From positions 103,091-167,090 of the forward strand of contig NW_027228802.1 of assembly GCF_019399895.1 (NCBI RefSeq): a DNA stretch of 64,000 nucleotides. Direction: 5' to 3'. The number at the start of each line of letters is the position of its first letter. The stretch's first letter is position 1. This stretch comes from Cardiocondyla obscurior. Taxonomy: Eukaryota; Arthropoda; Insecta; Hymenoptera; Formicidae. Positions 28,468 through 41,000 of the stretch are shown in pieces. The notes beneath the pieces were generated by a model. It saw only the letters and a list, made by a program, of their open reading frames with translations. It had not been told where the DNA came from and ran no database searches. Position numbers and translations under genes: made by a program.

Positions 28468-29214
28468 AGCTCGGAAAAGGGGAGGACTCTTCCCGAATTT
28501 TCATTTTTCTGAGATTCTAATCTCTCATTTGCAGAGCTTATTCCTCCACTTTTCCTATCTTAAAATTATTGGGCACTCGCACTTCATCCCTTCTCTATTT
28601 TAAGTTTTCGCCCTTAGTTTCTAGATTTTGGTGAGGAGTTCCCGAAATCCATTGGTTTTAAGGAAGTAATGTGCCTACGAAGCACCCCCGCTTCAACGAG
28701 TTACCCCTTCCGAGCCTTCCAGAATTTTTCTATCATTTCCATCGAAAGATGGTTAGGTAACTCTTACTTTCCATATGACATATGGTTACCTAGCTTTATT
28801 GCCTTTGCCTGCGTCACATACTCCGGTAATTTCGGGTCTCTCGCGCCCTTGGTTTTTCTAAAGCTCGGGATCGGTACGCAATTACAATTTTAAGAGAAAG
28901 TTATTTTTCCTTTCCTATGACAGACAAGTTATCAAAGTTGAAATATTTATGAGCTCCTAAATTCTGATTTTTTGTATTATGTCTAGACAAATTCTTTGTC
29001 TGACATCCTGTTGGCGCCCGTTCGCAATTTGTTACATGTTTTTAATGCTTCCACGCAACAAATTGTCCGGAATATGTGGACGTCTATTGAATTTATTTTC
29101 TGAAAGACTCTGAAATTCCTTTTTTTATATTACAATGGACTACGGTCTACCTTCCCCTTAACTAAAATTTTAATATACGTCGAAAAAAAGAGACGCGGAG
29201 TCGGAGACGTAACA

Positions 29215-29218
29215 CAAG
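29215..29218. repeat. Target-site duplication, right copy (CAAG)
   Basis: It matches 13600-13603 and continues into ATATGGCC, the next satellite landmark, confirming insertion inside a monomer. Confidence 0.92.
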
Positions 29219-29749
29219 ATATGGCCAAAAAACAAAAAAAAATATTTTTAAAATTTAACAACATAGCATTGTGCGGCATTTAAAGGAGATGCATACTGGT
29301 CCATTCCGAGGCTTTTATTTTCACCAGCAGCCGAAATATGACCAAGAAACAAAGAGAAATATTTTTGAAATTTTACAACGTAGCATTGTGCGCAACTAAA
29401 AATAGGTGCATACGGGTCTAATCCGAGCCTTCTATTTTCACCAGCAGTCGAGATAAGGCCAAAAAACAAAAAAAATATTTTTGAAATTTTACAACATAGC
29501 ATTGTGCGGCATTCAAAATAGATGCATTTGGGCCTATTCGGACCCTTTTATTTTCATCAGAAGCCGAGATATTGCCAAAAAACGAAAAAAATTATTTTTG
29601 AAATTTTACAACGTAGCATTGTGCGGCAATTAAAAAGAATGCATACGGGCTTATTCCGAGCCTTTTATTTTCACCAGAAGCCGAGATATGGCCAAAAAAC
29701 AAAAAAAAATATTTTTAAAATTTAACAACATTGCAATGTGCGGCATTCA

Positions 29750-32030
29750 AAATAGATGCAATTGGGCCTTATCGGAGTTTTTTATTTCCATCAGAAGCCG
29801 AGATATGGCCGAAAAACAAAAAAAATATTTTTTAAATTTGGCAACATAGCATTGTGCGGCATTTAAAGGAGATGCATACGGGTCCATTCCGAGGCTTTTA
29901 TTTTCACCAGCAGCCGAAATATGACCAAGAAACAAAGAGAAATATTTTTGAAATTTTACAACGTAGCATTGTGCAACATACAAAATAGATGTATTCGGGC
30001 CTATTCGGAGTTTTTTATTTTCATCAGAAGCCGAGATATGGCCAAAAACGAAAAATAATATTTTTGAAATTTTACAACGTAGCATTGTGCAACATACAAA
30101 ATAGATGTATTCGGGCCTATTCGGAGCCTTTTATTTTCATCAGAAGCCGAGATATGGCCAAAAAACGAAAAAAATATTTTTGAAATTTTACAACGTAGCA
30201 TTGTACAACAATTAAAAAAGATGCATACGAACCTATTCGGAGACTTTTATTTTCATCAGAAGCCGAGATATGGCCAAAAAACGAAAAAAAATATTTTCAA
30301 AATTTAACAACATAGCATTGTGCAACATTCGAAATAGATGTAATTGGGCCTATTCGGAACCTTTTATTTTCACCAGAAGCCGAGATATGGCCAAAAAACA
30401 AAAAAAAATATTTTTAATATTTAACAACATTGCAATGTGCGGCATTCAAAATAGATGCAATTGGGCCTTATCGGAGTTTTTTATTTCCATCAGAAGCCGA
30501 GATATGGCCGAAAAACAAAAAAAATATTTTTTAAATTTGGCAACATAGCATTGTGCGGCATTTAAAGGAGATGCATACGGGTCCATTCCGAGGCTCTTAT
30601 TTTCACCAGCAGCCGAAATATGACCAAAAAACAAAAAGAAATATTTTTGAAATTTTACAACGTAGCATTGTGCAACATACAAAATAGATGTATTCGGGCC
30701 TATTCGGAGTTTTTTATTTTCATCAAAAGCCGAGATATGGTCAAAAAACGAAAAATAATATTTTTGAAATTTTACAACGTAGCATTGTGCAACATACAAA
30801 ATAGATGCATACGGGCCTATTCGAAGCCTTTCATTTTCATCAGAAGCCAAGATATGTCAAAAAAACGAAAAAAAATATTTTTAAAATTTTACAACATAGT
30901 ATTGTGCGGCATTCAAAATAGATAAACTCGAGCCTATTTGGAGCCTTTTATTTTTTATCAGAAGCCGAGATATGGCCAAAAACTAAAAAAAGCATTTTTG
31001 AAATTTTACAACGAAGCATTGTGCGGCAATTAAAAACGATGCATACGGGCCTATTCCGAACCTCGTATTTTCATCAGAAGCCGAGATATAACCAAAAGAC
31101 AAAAAAAATATTTTTGAAGTTTGGCAACATAGCATTGTGCAACATTCAAAATAGATGCAATTGGGCCTTATCGGAGTTTTTTATTTCCATCAGATGCCGA
31201 GATATAGCCGAAAAACAAAAAAAATATTTTTTAAATTTGGCAACATAGCATTGTGCGGCATTTATAGGAGATGCATACTGGTCCATTCCGAGGCTTTTAT
31301 TTTCACCAGCAGCCGAAATATGACCAAAAAACAAAGAGAAATATTTTTGAAATTTTACAACGTAGCATTGTGCGCAACTAAAAATAAATGCATACGGGTC
31401 TGATCCGAGCCTTCTATTTTCACCAGCAGTCGAGATAAGGCCAAAAAACAAAAAAAAATATTTTTGAAATTTTACAACATAGCATTGTGCGGCATTCAAA
31501 ATAGATGCATTTGGGCCTATTCGGACCCTTTTGATTTTATCAGAAGCCGAGATATTGCCAAAAAACGAAAAAAAATATTTTTGAAATTTTACAACGTAGC
31601 ATTGTGCGGCAATTAAAAAAAATGCATACGGGCTTATTCCGAGCCTTTTATTTTCACCAGAAGCCGAGATATGGCCAAAAAACAAAAAAAAATATTTTTA
31701 ATATTTAACAACATTGCAATGTGCGGCATTCAAAATAGATGCAATTGGGCCTTATCGGAGTTTCTTATTTCCATCAGAAGCCGAGATATGGCCGAAAAAC
31801 AAAAAAAATATTCTTTAAATTTGGCAACATAGCATTGTGCGGCATTTAAAGAAGATGCATACGGGTCCATTCCGAGGCTCTTATTTTCACCAGCAGCCGA
31901 AATATGACCAAAAAACAAAAAGAAATATTTTTGAAATTTTACAACGTAGCATTGTGCAACATACAAAATAGATGTATTCGGGCCTATTCGGAGTTTTTTA
32001 TTTTCATCAGAAGCCGAGATATGGTCAAAA
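29750..32030. repeat. Higher-order repeat of about 0.6-0.7 kb in the right block
   Basis: The ordered set CAATTGGGCCTTATCGGAG, TTTGGCAACATAG, GGTCCATTCCGAGGCT and CCGAAATATGACCA starts near 29758, 30468, 31158 and 31740, that is at 710, 690 and 582 bp intervals (about five to six monomers). Three of the four continue with GTGCAACATACAAAATAG; the copy from 31158 continues with GTGCGCAAC. Related combinations continue at lower regularity to about 54900. Confidence 0.7.
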
Positions 32031-35000
32031 AACGAAAAAAATATTTTTGAAATTTTACAACGTAGCATTGTGCAACAATTAAAAAAGATGCATACGAACC
32101 TATTCGGAGCCTTTTATTTTCATCAGAAGCCGAGATATGGCCAAAAAACGAAAAAAAATATTTTCAAAATTTAACAACATAGCATTGTGCAACATTCGAA
32201 ATAGATGTAATTGGGCCTATTCAGAACCTTTTATTTTTATCAGAAGCCGAGATATGGCCAGAAAACAAAAAAAAATATTTTTTTGAAATTTTACAACATA
32301 GCATTGTGCGGCATTCAAAATAGATGAATTCGAGCCTATTCAAAGCCTTTTTTTTTATCAGAAACCGAGATATGGCCAAAAAACAAAAAAAAGTATTTTT
32401 GAAATTTTACAACGTAGCATTGTGCAACATACAAAATAGATGTATTCGGGTTTATTCGGAGCCTTTTATTTTCATCAGAAGTTGAGATATGGCCAAAAAA
32501 CGAAAATAAATATTTTTGAAATTTTACAACGTAGCATTGTGCGGCAATTAAAAAAGATGCATACGGGCCTATTCGGAGCCTTTTATTTTCATCAGAAGCC
32601 GAGATATGGCCAAAAACGAAAAAATATTTTGAAATTTTACAACGTAGCATTGTGCAACATACAAAATAGATGTATTCGGGCCTATTCCGAGCCTTTTATT
32701 TTCACCAGAAGCCGAGATATTGCCAAAAACGAAAAAAAATTTTTAATATTTAACAACATAGCATTGTGCGGCATTCAAAATAGATGCAATTGGGCCTATC
32801 GGAGTTTTTATTTCCATCAGAAGCCGAGATATGGCCAAAAACAAAAAAATATTTTTAAATTTGGCAACATAGCATTGTGCGGCATTTAAAAAAGATGCAT
32901 ACGAATCCATTCCGAGGCTTTTATTTTCACCAGCAGCCGAAATATGACCAAAAACAAAAAAAATATTTTGAAATTTTACAACGTAGCATTGTGCAACATA
33001 CAAAATAGATGTATTCGGGCCTATTCGGAGTTTTTTATTTTCATCAGAAGCCGAGATATGGCCAAAAAACGAAAAAAAATATTTTTGAAATTTTACAACG
33101 TAGCATTGTGCAACAATTAAAAAAGATGCATACGAACTTATTCGGAGCCTTTTATTTTCATCAGAAGCCGAGATATGGCCAAAAAACGAAAAAAAATATT
33201 TTCAAAATTTAACAACATAGCATTGTGCAACATTCGAAATAGATGTAATTGGGCCTATTCGGAATTTTTTATTTTCATCAGAAGCCGAAATATGGCCAGA
33301 AAACAAAAAAAAATATTTTTTTGAAATTTAACAACATAGAATTGTGCGGCATTCAAAATAGATGAATTCGAGCCTATTCGAAGCCTTTTTTTTATCAGAA
33401 GCCGAGATATGGCCAAAAAACAAAAAAAAGTATTTTTGAAATTTTACAACGTAGCATTGTGCAACATACAAAATAGATGTATTCGGGTTTATTCGGAGCC
33501 TTTTATTTTCATCAGAAGTTGAGATATGGCCAAAAAACGAAAAAAATATTTTTGAAATTTTACAACGTAGCATTGTGCGGCAATTAAAAAAGATGCATAC
33601 GGGCCTATTCGGAGCCTTTATTTTTTCATCAGAAGCCGAGATATGGCCAAAAACGAAAAAAATATTTTGAAATTTTACAACGTAGCATTGTGCGCAACTA
33701 AAAATAGATGCATACGGGTTTATTTGAGCTTTCTATTTTCACCAGAAGCCGAGATATGGCCAAAAACAAAAAATATTTTTGAAATTTTACAACATAGCAT
33801 TGTGCGGCATTCAAAATAGATGCATTTGGGCCTATTCGGAGCTTTTTATTTTCATCAGAAGCCGAGCTATTGCCAAAAAACAAAAAAATATATATTTGAA
33901 ATTTTACAACGTAGCATTGTGCGGCAATTAAAAACGATGCATACGGGCCTATTCGGAGCCTTTTATTTTCATCAGAAGCCAAGATATGGCCAAAAAACGA
34001 AAAAAAATTTTTTTTTAATTTAACAACATAGCATTGTGCAACATTCAAAATAGATGAACTCGAGCTTATTTGAGCTTTTTATTTTCATCAGAAGCCGAGA
34101 TATGGCCAAAAACATTTTGAAATTTTACAACGAAGCATTGTGCGGCAATTAAAAAGATGCATACGGGCCTATTCGAACCTTTTATTTTCATCAGAAGCCG
34201 AGATATAACCAAAAACAAAAAAATATTTTTGAAATTTTACAACATAGCATTGTGCAACATTCAAAATAGATGCAATTGGGCCTATCGGAGTTTTTATTTC
34301 ATCAGAAGCCGAGATATGGCCAAAAACAAAAAATATTTTTAAATTTTACAACATAGCATTGTGCGGCATTTAAAGGAGATGCATACGGGCCATTCCGAGG
34401 CTTTTATTTTCACCAGCAGCCGAAATATGACCAAAAAACAAAAAAATATTTTTGAAATTTTACAACGTAGCATTGTGCAACATACAAAATAGATGCATTC
34501 GGGCCTATTCGGAGCCTTTATTTTCATCAGAAGCCGAAATATGGCCAAAAACAAAAAAAAAATATTTTTGAAATTTTACAACGTAGCATTGTGCGGCAAT
34601 TAAAAAAGATGCATACGAGCCTATTCGAAGCCTTTTATTTTCATCAGAAGCCGAGATATGGCCAAAAAACGAAAAAAAATAATTTTGAAATTTTACAACG
34701 TAGCATTGTGCGGCAATTAAAAAAAATGCATACGGGCCTATTCGAAGCCTTTTATTTTCATCAGAAGCCAAGATATGGCAAAAAAACGAAAAAAAATATT
34801 TTTAAAATTTTACAACATAGTATTGTGCGGCATTCAAAATAGATGAACTCGAGCCTATTTGGAGCCTTTTATTTTTTATCAGAAGCCGAGATATGGCCAA
34901 AAACTAAAAAAAGCATTTTTGAAATTTTACAACGAAGCATTGTGCGGCAATTAAAAACGATGCATACGGGCCTATTCCGAACCTTTTATTTTCATCAGAA

Positions 35001-38000
35001 GCCGAGATATGGCCAAAAACAAAAAAATATTTTTGAAATTTGGCAACATAGCATTGTGCAACATTCAAAATAGATGCAATTGGGCCTTATCGGAGTTTTT
35101 TATTTCCATCAGAAGCCGAGATATGGCCGAAAAACAAAAAAAATATTTTTGAAATTTTACAACATAGCATTGTGCGGCATTCAAAATAGATGCATACTGG
35201 TCCATTCCGAGGCTTTTATTTTCACCAGCAGCCGAAATATGGCCAAAAAACAAAAAAATATTTTTGAAATTTTACAACGTAGCATTGTGCGGCAATTAAA
35301 AAAGATGCATACGGGCTTATTCCGAGCCTTTTATTTTCACCAGAAGCCGAGATATGACCAAAAAACGAAAAAAAATATTTTTAAAATTTAACAACATAGC
35401 ATTGTGCAGCATTCAAAATAGATGCAATTGGGCCTTATCGGAGTTTTTATTTTCATCAGAAGCCGAGATATGGCCGAAAAACAAAAAAAATTTTTTAAAT
35501 TTGGCAACGTAGCATTGTGCGGCATTTAAAATAGATGCATACGGGCCATTCCGAGGCTTTTATTTTCACCAGCAGCCGAGATATGGCCAAAAAACAAAAA
35601 AATATTTTTGAAATTTTACAACGTAGCATTGTGCAACATACAAAATAGATGTATTCGGGCCTATTCGGAGCCTTTTACTTTCATCAGAAGCCGAAATATG
35701 GCCAAAAAACAAAAAAAAATATTTTTAAAATTTTAAAACGTAGCATTGTGCGGCAATTAAAAAAGATGCATACGAGCCTATTCGGAGCCTTTTATTTTCA
35801 TCAGAAGCCGAGATATGGCCAAAAAACGAAAAAAAATATTTTTGAAATTTTACAACGTAGCATTGTGCGGCAATTAAAAAAGATGCATACGGGCCTATTC
35901 GAAGCCTTTTATTTTCATCAGAAGCCAAGATATGGCCAAAAAACGAAAAAAAATATTTTTGAAATTTTACAACGTAGCATTGTGCGGCATTCAAAATAGA
36001 TGAATCGAGTCTGTTTGGAGCCTTTTATTTTCATCAGAAGCCGAGATATGGCCAAAAACAAAAAAATATTTTTGAAATTTTACAACGAAGCATTGTGCGG
36101 CAATTAAAAAGATGCATACGGGCCTATTCCGAACCTTTTATTTTCATCAGAAGCCGAGATATGGCCAAAAACAAAAAAATATTTTGAAATTTTACAACAT
36201 AGCATTGTGCAACATTCAAAATAGATGCAATTGGGCCTATCGGAGTTTTTATTTTCATCAGAAGCCGAGATATGGCCAAAAACAAAAAAAATATTTTTAA
36301 ATTTTACAACATAGCATTGTGCGGCATTTAAAATAGATGCATACTGGTCCATTCCGAGGCTTTTATTTTCACCAGCAGCCGAGATATGGCCAAAAACAAA
36401 AAAATATTTTTGAAATTTTACAACATAGCATTGTGCGGCATTCAAAATAGATGCATTTGGGCCTATTCGGACCCTTTTATTTTCATCAGAAGCCGAGATA
36501 TGGCCAAAAAACGAAAAAAAATATTTTTGAAATTTTACAACGTAGCATTGTGCGGCAATTAAAAGATGCATACGGGCCTATTCCGAGCCTTTTATTTTCA
36601 TCAGAAGCCGAGATATGGCCAAAAACAAAAAAATATTTTTAAAATTTAACAACATAGCATTGTGCGGCATTCAAAATAGATGCAATTGGGCCTTATCGGA
36701 GTTTTTATTTTCATCAGAAGCCGAGATATGGCCAAAAACAAAAAAATATTTTTAAATTTTACAACATAGCATTGTGCGGCATTTAAAATAGATGCATACG
36801 GGTCCATTCGAGGCTCTTATTTTCATCAGCAGCCGAAATATGGCCAAAAACAAAAAAAATATTTTTGAAATTTTACAACGTAGCATTGTGCAACATACAA
36901 AATAGATGCATTCGGGCCTATTCAGTTTTTATTTTCATCAGAGCCGAGATATGGCCAAAAAACAAAAAAATATTTTGAAATTTTACAACGTAGCATTGTG
37001 CGGCATTCAAAATAGATGCATTCGGGCCTATTCGGAGTTTTTTATTTTCATCAGAAGCCGAGATATGGCCAAAAACGAAAAAAATATTTTTAAAATTTAA
37101 CAACATAGCATTGTGCGGCATTCAAAATAGATGCATTGGGCCTATTCGATTTTTTATTTTCATCAGAAGCCGAGATATGGCCAAAAACAAAAAAAATATT
37201 TTTGAAATTTTACAACATAGCATTGTGCGGCATTCAAAATAGATGAATTCGGGCCTATTCGGACCTTTTTTTTCATCAGAAGCCGAGATATGGCCAAAAA
37301 CAAAAAAATATTTTTGAAATTTTACAACGTAGCATTGTGCAACATTCAAAATAGATGCATTCGGGCTTATTCGGAGCCTTTTATTTTCATCAGAAGCCGA
37401 GATATGGCCAAAAAACAAAAAAAAATATTTTTGAAATTTTACAACGTAGCATTGTGCGGCAATTAAAAAAGATGCATACGGGCCTATTCGGAGCCTTCTA
37501 TTTTCATCAGAAGCCAAGATATGGCCAAAAAACAAAAAAAATTATTTTTGAAATTTTACAACATAGCATTGTGCGGCATTCAAAATAGATGCATTTGGGC
37601 CTATTCGGAGCTTTTTATTTTCATCAGAAGCCGAGATATGGCCAAAAAACAAAAAAATATTTTGAAATTTTACAACGTAGCATTGTGCGGCAATTAAAAA
37701 GATGCATACGGGCCTATTCGGAGCCTTTTATTTTCATCAGAAGCCGAGATATGGCCAAAAAACGAAAAAAATATTTTTTAAATTTAACAACATAGCATTG
37801 TGCGGCATTCAAAATAGATGAATTCGGGCCTATTTGGAGCCTTTTATTTTCATCAGAAGCCGAGATATGGCCAAAAACAAAAAATATTTTTGAAATTTTA
37901 CAACGTAGCATTGTGCGGCATTAAAAACGATGCATACGGGCCTATTCCGAACCTTTTATTTTCATCAGAAGCCGAGATATGGCCAAAAACAAAAAAATAT

Positions 38001-41000
38001 TTTTGAAATTTTACAACATAGCATTGTGCAACATTCAAAATAGATGCAATTGGGCCTATCGGAGTTTTTATTTTCATCAGAAGCCGAGATATGGCCGAAA
38101 AACAAAAAATATTTTTAAATTTTACAACATAGCATTGTGCGGCATTTAAAAAGATGCATACGGGTCCATTCCGAGGCTTTTATTTTCACCAGCAGCCGAG
38201 ATATGACCAAAAACAAAAAAATATTTTGAAATTTTACAACGTAGCATTGTGCAACATACAAAATAGATGCATTCGGGCCTATTCGGAGCCTTTATTTTCA
38301 TCAGAAGCCGAGATATGGCCAAAAAACGAAAAAAATATTTTTAAAATTTTATAACGTAGCATTGTGCGGCAATTAAAAAAGATGCATACGAGCCTATTCG
38401 GAGCTTTTTATTTTCATCAGAAATTGAGATATGGCCAAAAAACGAAAAAAAATAATTTTGAAATTTTACAACGTAGCATTGTGCGGCAATTAAAAAAGAT
38501 GCATACAGGCCTATTCGAAGCCTTTTATTTTCATCAGAAGCCAAGATATGGCAAAAAAACGAAAAAATATTTTAAATTTTACAACATTGCATTGTGCGGC
38601 ATTCAAAATAGATGCATTCGGGCCTATTCGGAGCCTTTTATTTTCATCAGAAGCCGAGATATGGCCAAAAACAAAAAAATATTTTTGAAATTTTACAACG
38701 TAGCATTGTGCGGCAATTAAAATGATGCATACGGGCCTATTCCGAACCTTTTATTTTCATCAGAAGCCGAGATATGGCCAAAAAACAAAAAAATATTTTT
38801 GAAATTTTACAACATAGCATTGTGCGGCATTCAAAATAGATGCATTGGGCCTATTCGGAGTTTTTTATTTTCATCAGAAGCCGAGATATGGCCAAAAAAC
38901 AAAAAATATTTTTGAAATTTTACAACATAGCATTGTGCGGCATTTAAAATAGATGCATACTGGTCCATTCGAGGCTTTTATTTTCACCAGCAGCCGAGAT
39001 ATGGCCAAAAAACAAAAAAAATATTTTTGAAATTTTACAACGTAGCATTGTGCGGCAATAAAAAATGATGCATACGGGCTATTCCCTTTTATTTTCATCA
39101 GAAGCCGAGATATGGCCAAAAACAAAAAAAATATTTTTAAAATTTAACAACATAGCATTGTGCGGCATTCAAAATAGATGCATTGGGCCTTATTCGGAGT
39201 TTTTATTTTCATCAGAAGCCGAGATATGGCCAAAAACAAAAAATATTTTTAAATTTTACAACATAGCATTGTGCGGCATTTAAAATAGATGCATACGGGC
39301 CATTCAGGCTTTTATTTTCATCAGAAGCCGAAATATGGCCAAAAACAAAAAAAATATTTTTGAAATTTTACAACGTAGCATTGTGCAACATACAAAATAG
39401 ATGTATTCGGGCCTATTCGGAGTTTTTTATTTTCATCAGAAGCCGAGATATGGCCAAAAACGAAAAAAAATATTTTTGAAATTTTACAACGTAGCATTGT
39501 GCAACATACAAAATAGATGCATTCGGGCCTATTCGAGCCTTTTATTTTCATCAGAAGCCGAGATATGGCCAAAAAACGAAAAAAAATATTTTTGAAATTT
39601 TACAACGTAGCATTGTGCGGCAATTAAAAAAGATGCATACGGGCCTATTCGAAGCCTTTTATTTTCATCAGAAGCCAAGATATGGCCAAAAAACGAAAAA
39701 TATTTTGAAATTTTACAACATAGCATTGTGCAACATTCAAAATAGATGTATTTATTCGGAACCTTTTATTTTCATCAGAAGCCGAGATATGGCCAAAAAC
39801 AAAAAAATATTTTGAAATTTTACAACATAGCATTGTGCAACATTCAAAATAGATGCAATTGGGCTTTATCGGAGTTTTTTATTTTCATCAGAAGCCGAGA
39901 TATGGCCAAAAACAAAAAAATATTTTTAAATTTTACAACATAGCATTGTGCGGCATTTAAAATAGATGCATACGGGTCCATTCGAGGCTTTTATTTTCAC
40001 CAGCAGCCGAAATATGGCCAAAAACAAAAAAAAATTTTGAAATTTTACAACGTAGCATTGTGCGCAACTAAAAATAGATGCATACGGGTCTATTCGAGCC
40101 TTCTATTTTCACCAGCAGCCGAGATATGGCCAAAAAACAAAAAAAAATATTTTTGAAATTTTACAACATAGCATTGTGCGGCATTCAAAATAGATGCATT
40201 TGGGCCTATTCGGACCCTTTTATTTTCATCAGAAGCCGAGATATTGCCAAAAAACGAAAAAAAATATTTTTGAAATTTTACAACGTAGCATTGTGCGGCA
40301 ATTAAAAAAAATGCATACGGGCTTATTCCGAGCCTTTTATTTTCACCAGAAGCCGAGATATGGCCAAAAACAAAAAAATATTTTTAAAATTTAACAACAT
40401 AGCATTGTGCGGCATTCAAAATAGATGCAATTGGGCCTTATCGGAGTTTTTATTTTCATCAGAAGCCGAGATATGGCCAAAAACAAAAAAATATTTTTAA
40501 ATTTTACAACATAGCATTGTGCGGCATTTAAAAAAGATGCATACGGGTCCATTCCGAGGCTTTTATTTTCACCAGCAGCCGAAATATGGCCAAAAAACAA
40601 AAAAATATTTATGAAATTTTACAACGTAGCATTGTGCAACATACAAAATAGATGCATTCGGGCCTATTCGGAGTCTTTTATTTTCATCAGAAGCCGAGAT
40701 ATGGCCAAAAAACGAAAAAAAAAATTTTTGAAATTTTACAACGTAGCATTGTGCAACATTCAAAATAGATGAATTCGGGCCTATTTGGAGCCTTTTATTT
40801 TCATCAGAAGCCGAGATATGGCCAAAAAACGAAAAAAAATATTTTTTTTACAACATAGCATTGTGCAACATTCAAAATAGATGCAATTGGGCCTATTCGG
40901 AGTTTTTATTTTCATCAGAAGCCGAGATATGGCCAAAAACAAAAAAATATTTTTGAAATTTGGCAACATAGCATTGTGCGGCATTTAAAAGAGATGCATA

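Larger units (their letters stand above)
13604..29214 (-). mobile_element. Envelope-bearing Ty3/gypsy LTR retroelement with two accessory genes (15.6 kb)
   Basis: This is a complete element: paired LTRs, 4-bp target duplication, tRNA-Pro primer site, polypurine tract, gag, protease, RT/RNase H/integrase and a glycoprotein. It adds an LTR-encoded protein and a Tudor-domain protein. All catalytic residues are intact. Two points interrupt a simple reading: protease and RT lie in different overlapping frames, and the glycoprotein is split into two frames near 18830. Nothing else has inserted into it. It sits in the satellite without disturbing monomer phase. Confidence 0.95.
26511..29214 (-). repeat. 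5' LTR of the gypsy-class retroelement (2704 bp)
   Basis: It has the same TGTTACGTC...GACGTAACA ends as the left LTR. Being upstream of gag on the minus strand, it is the promoter copy for the element. It holds the TATA box (28461-28467), start-site dyad (28440-28456), donor (28328-28333), acceptor ending at 27894, the accessory frame, and an AATAAA at 26533-26538. The unspliced genomic RNA would therefore carry an untranslated leader of about 1.9 kb before gag. Low divergence from the other LTR (about 0.5% by eye) indicates recent insertion. Confidence 0.95.
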
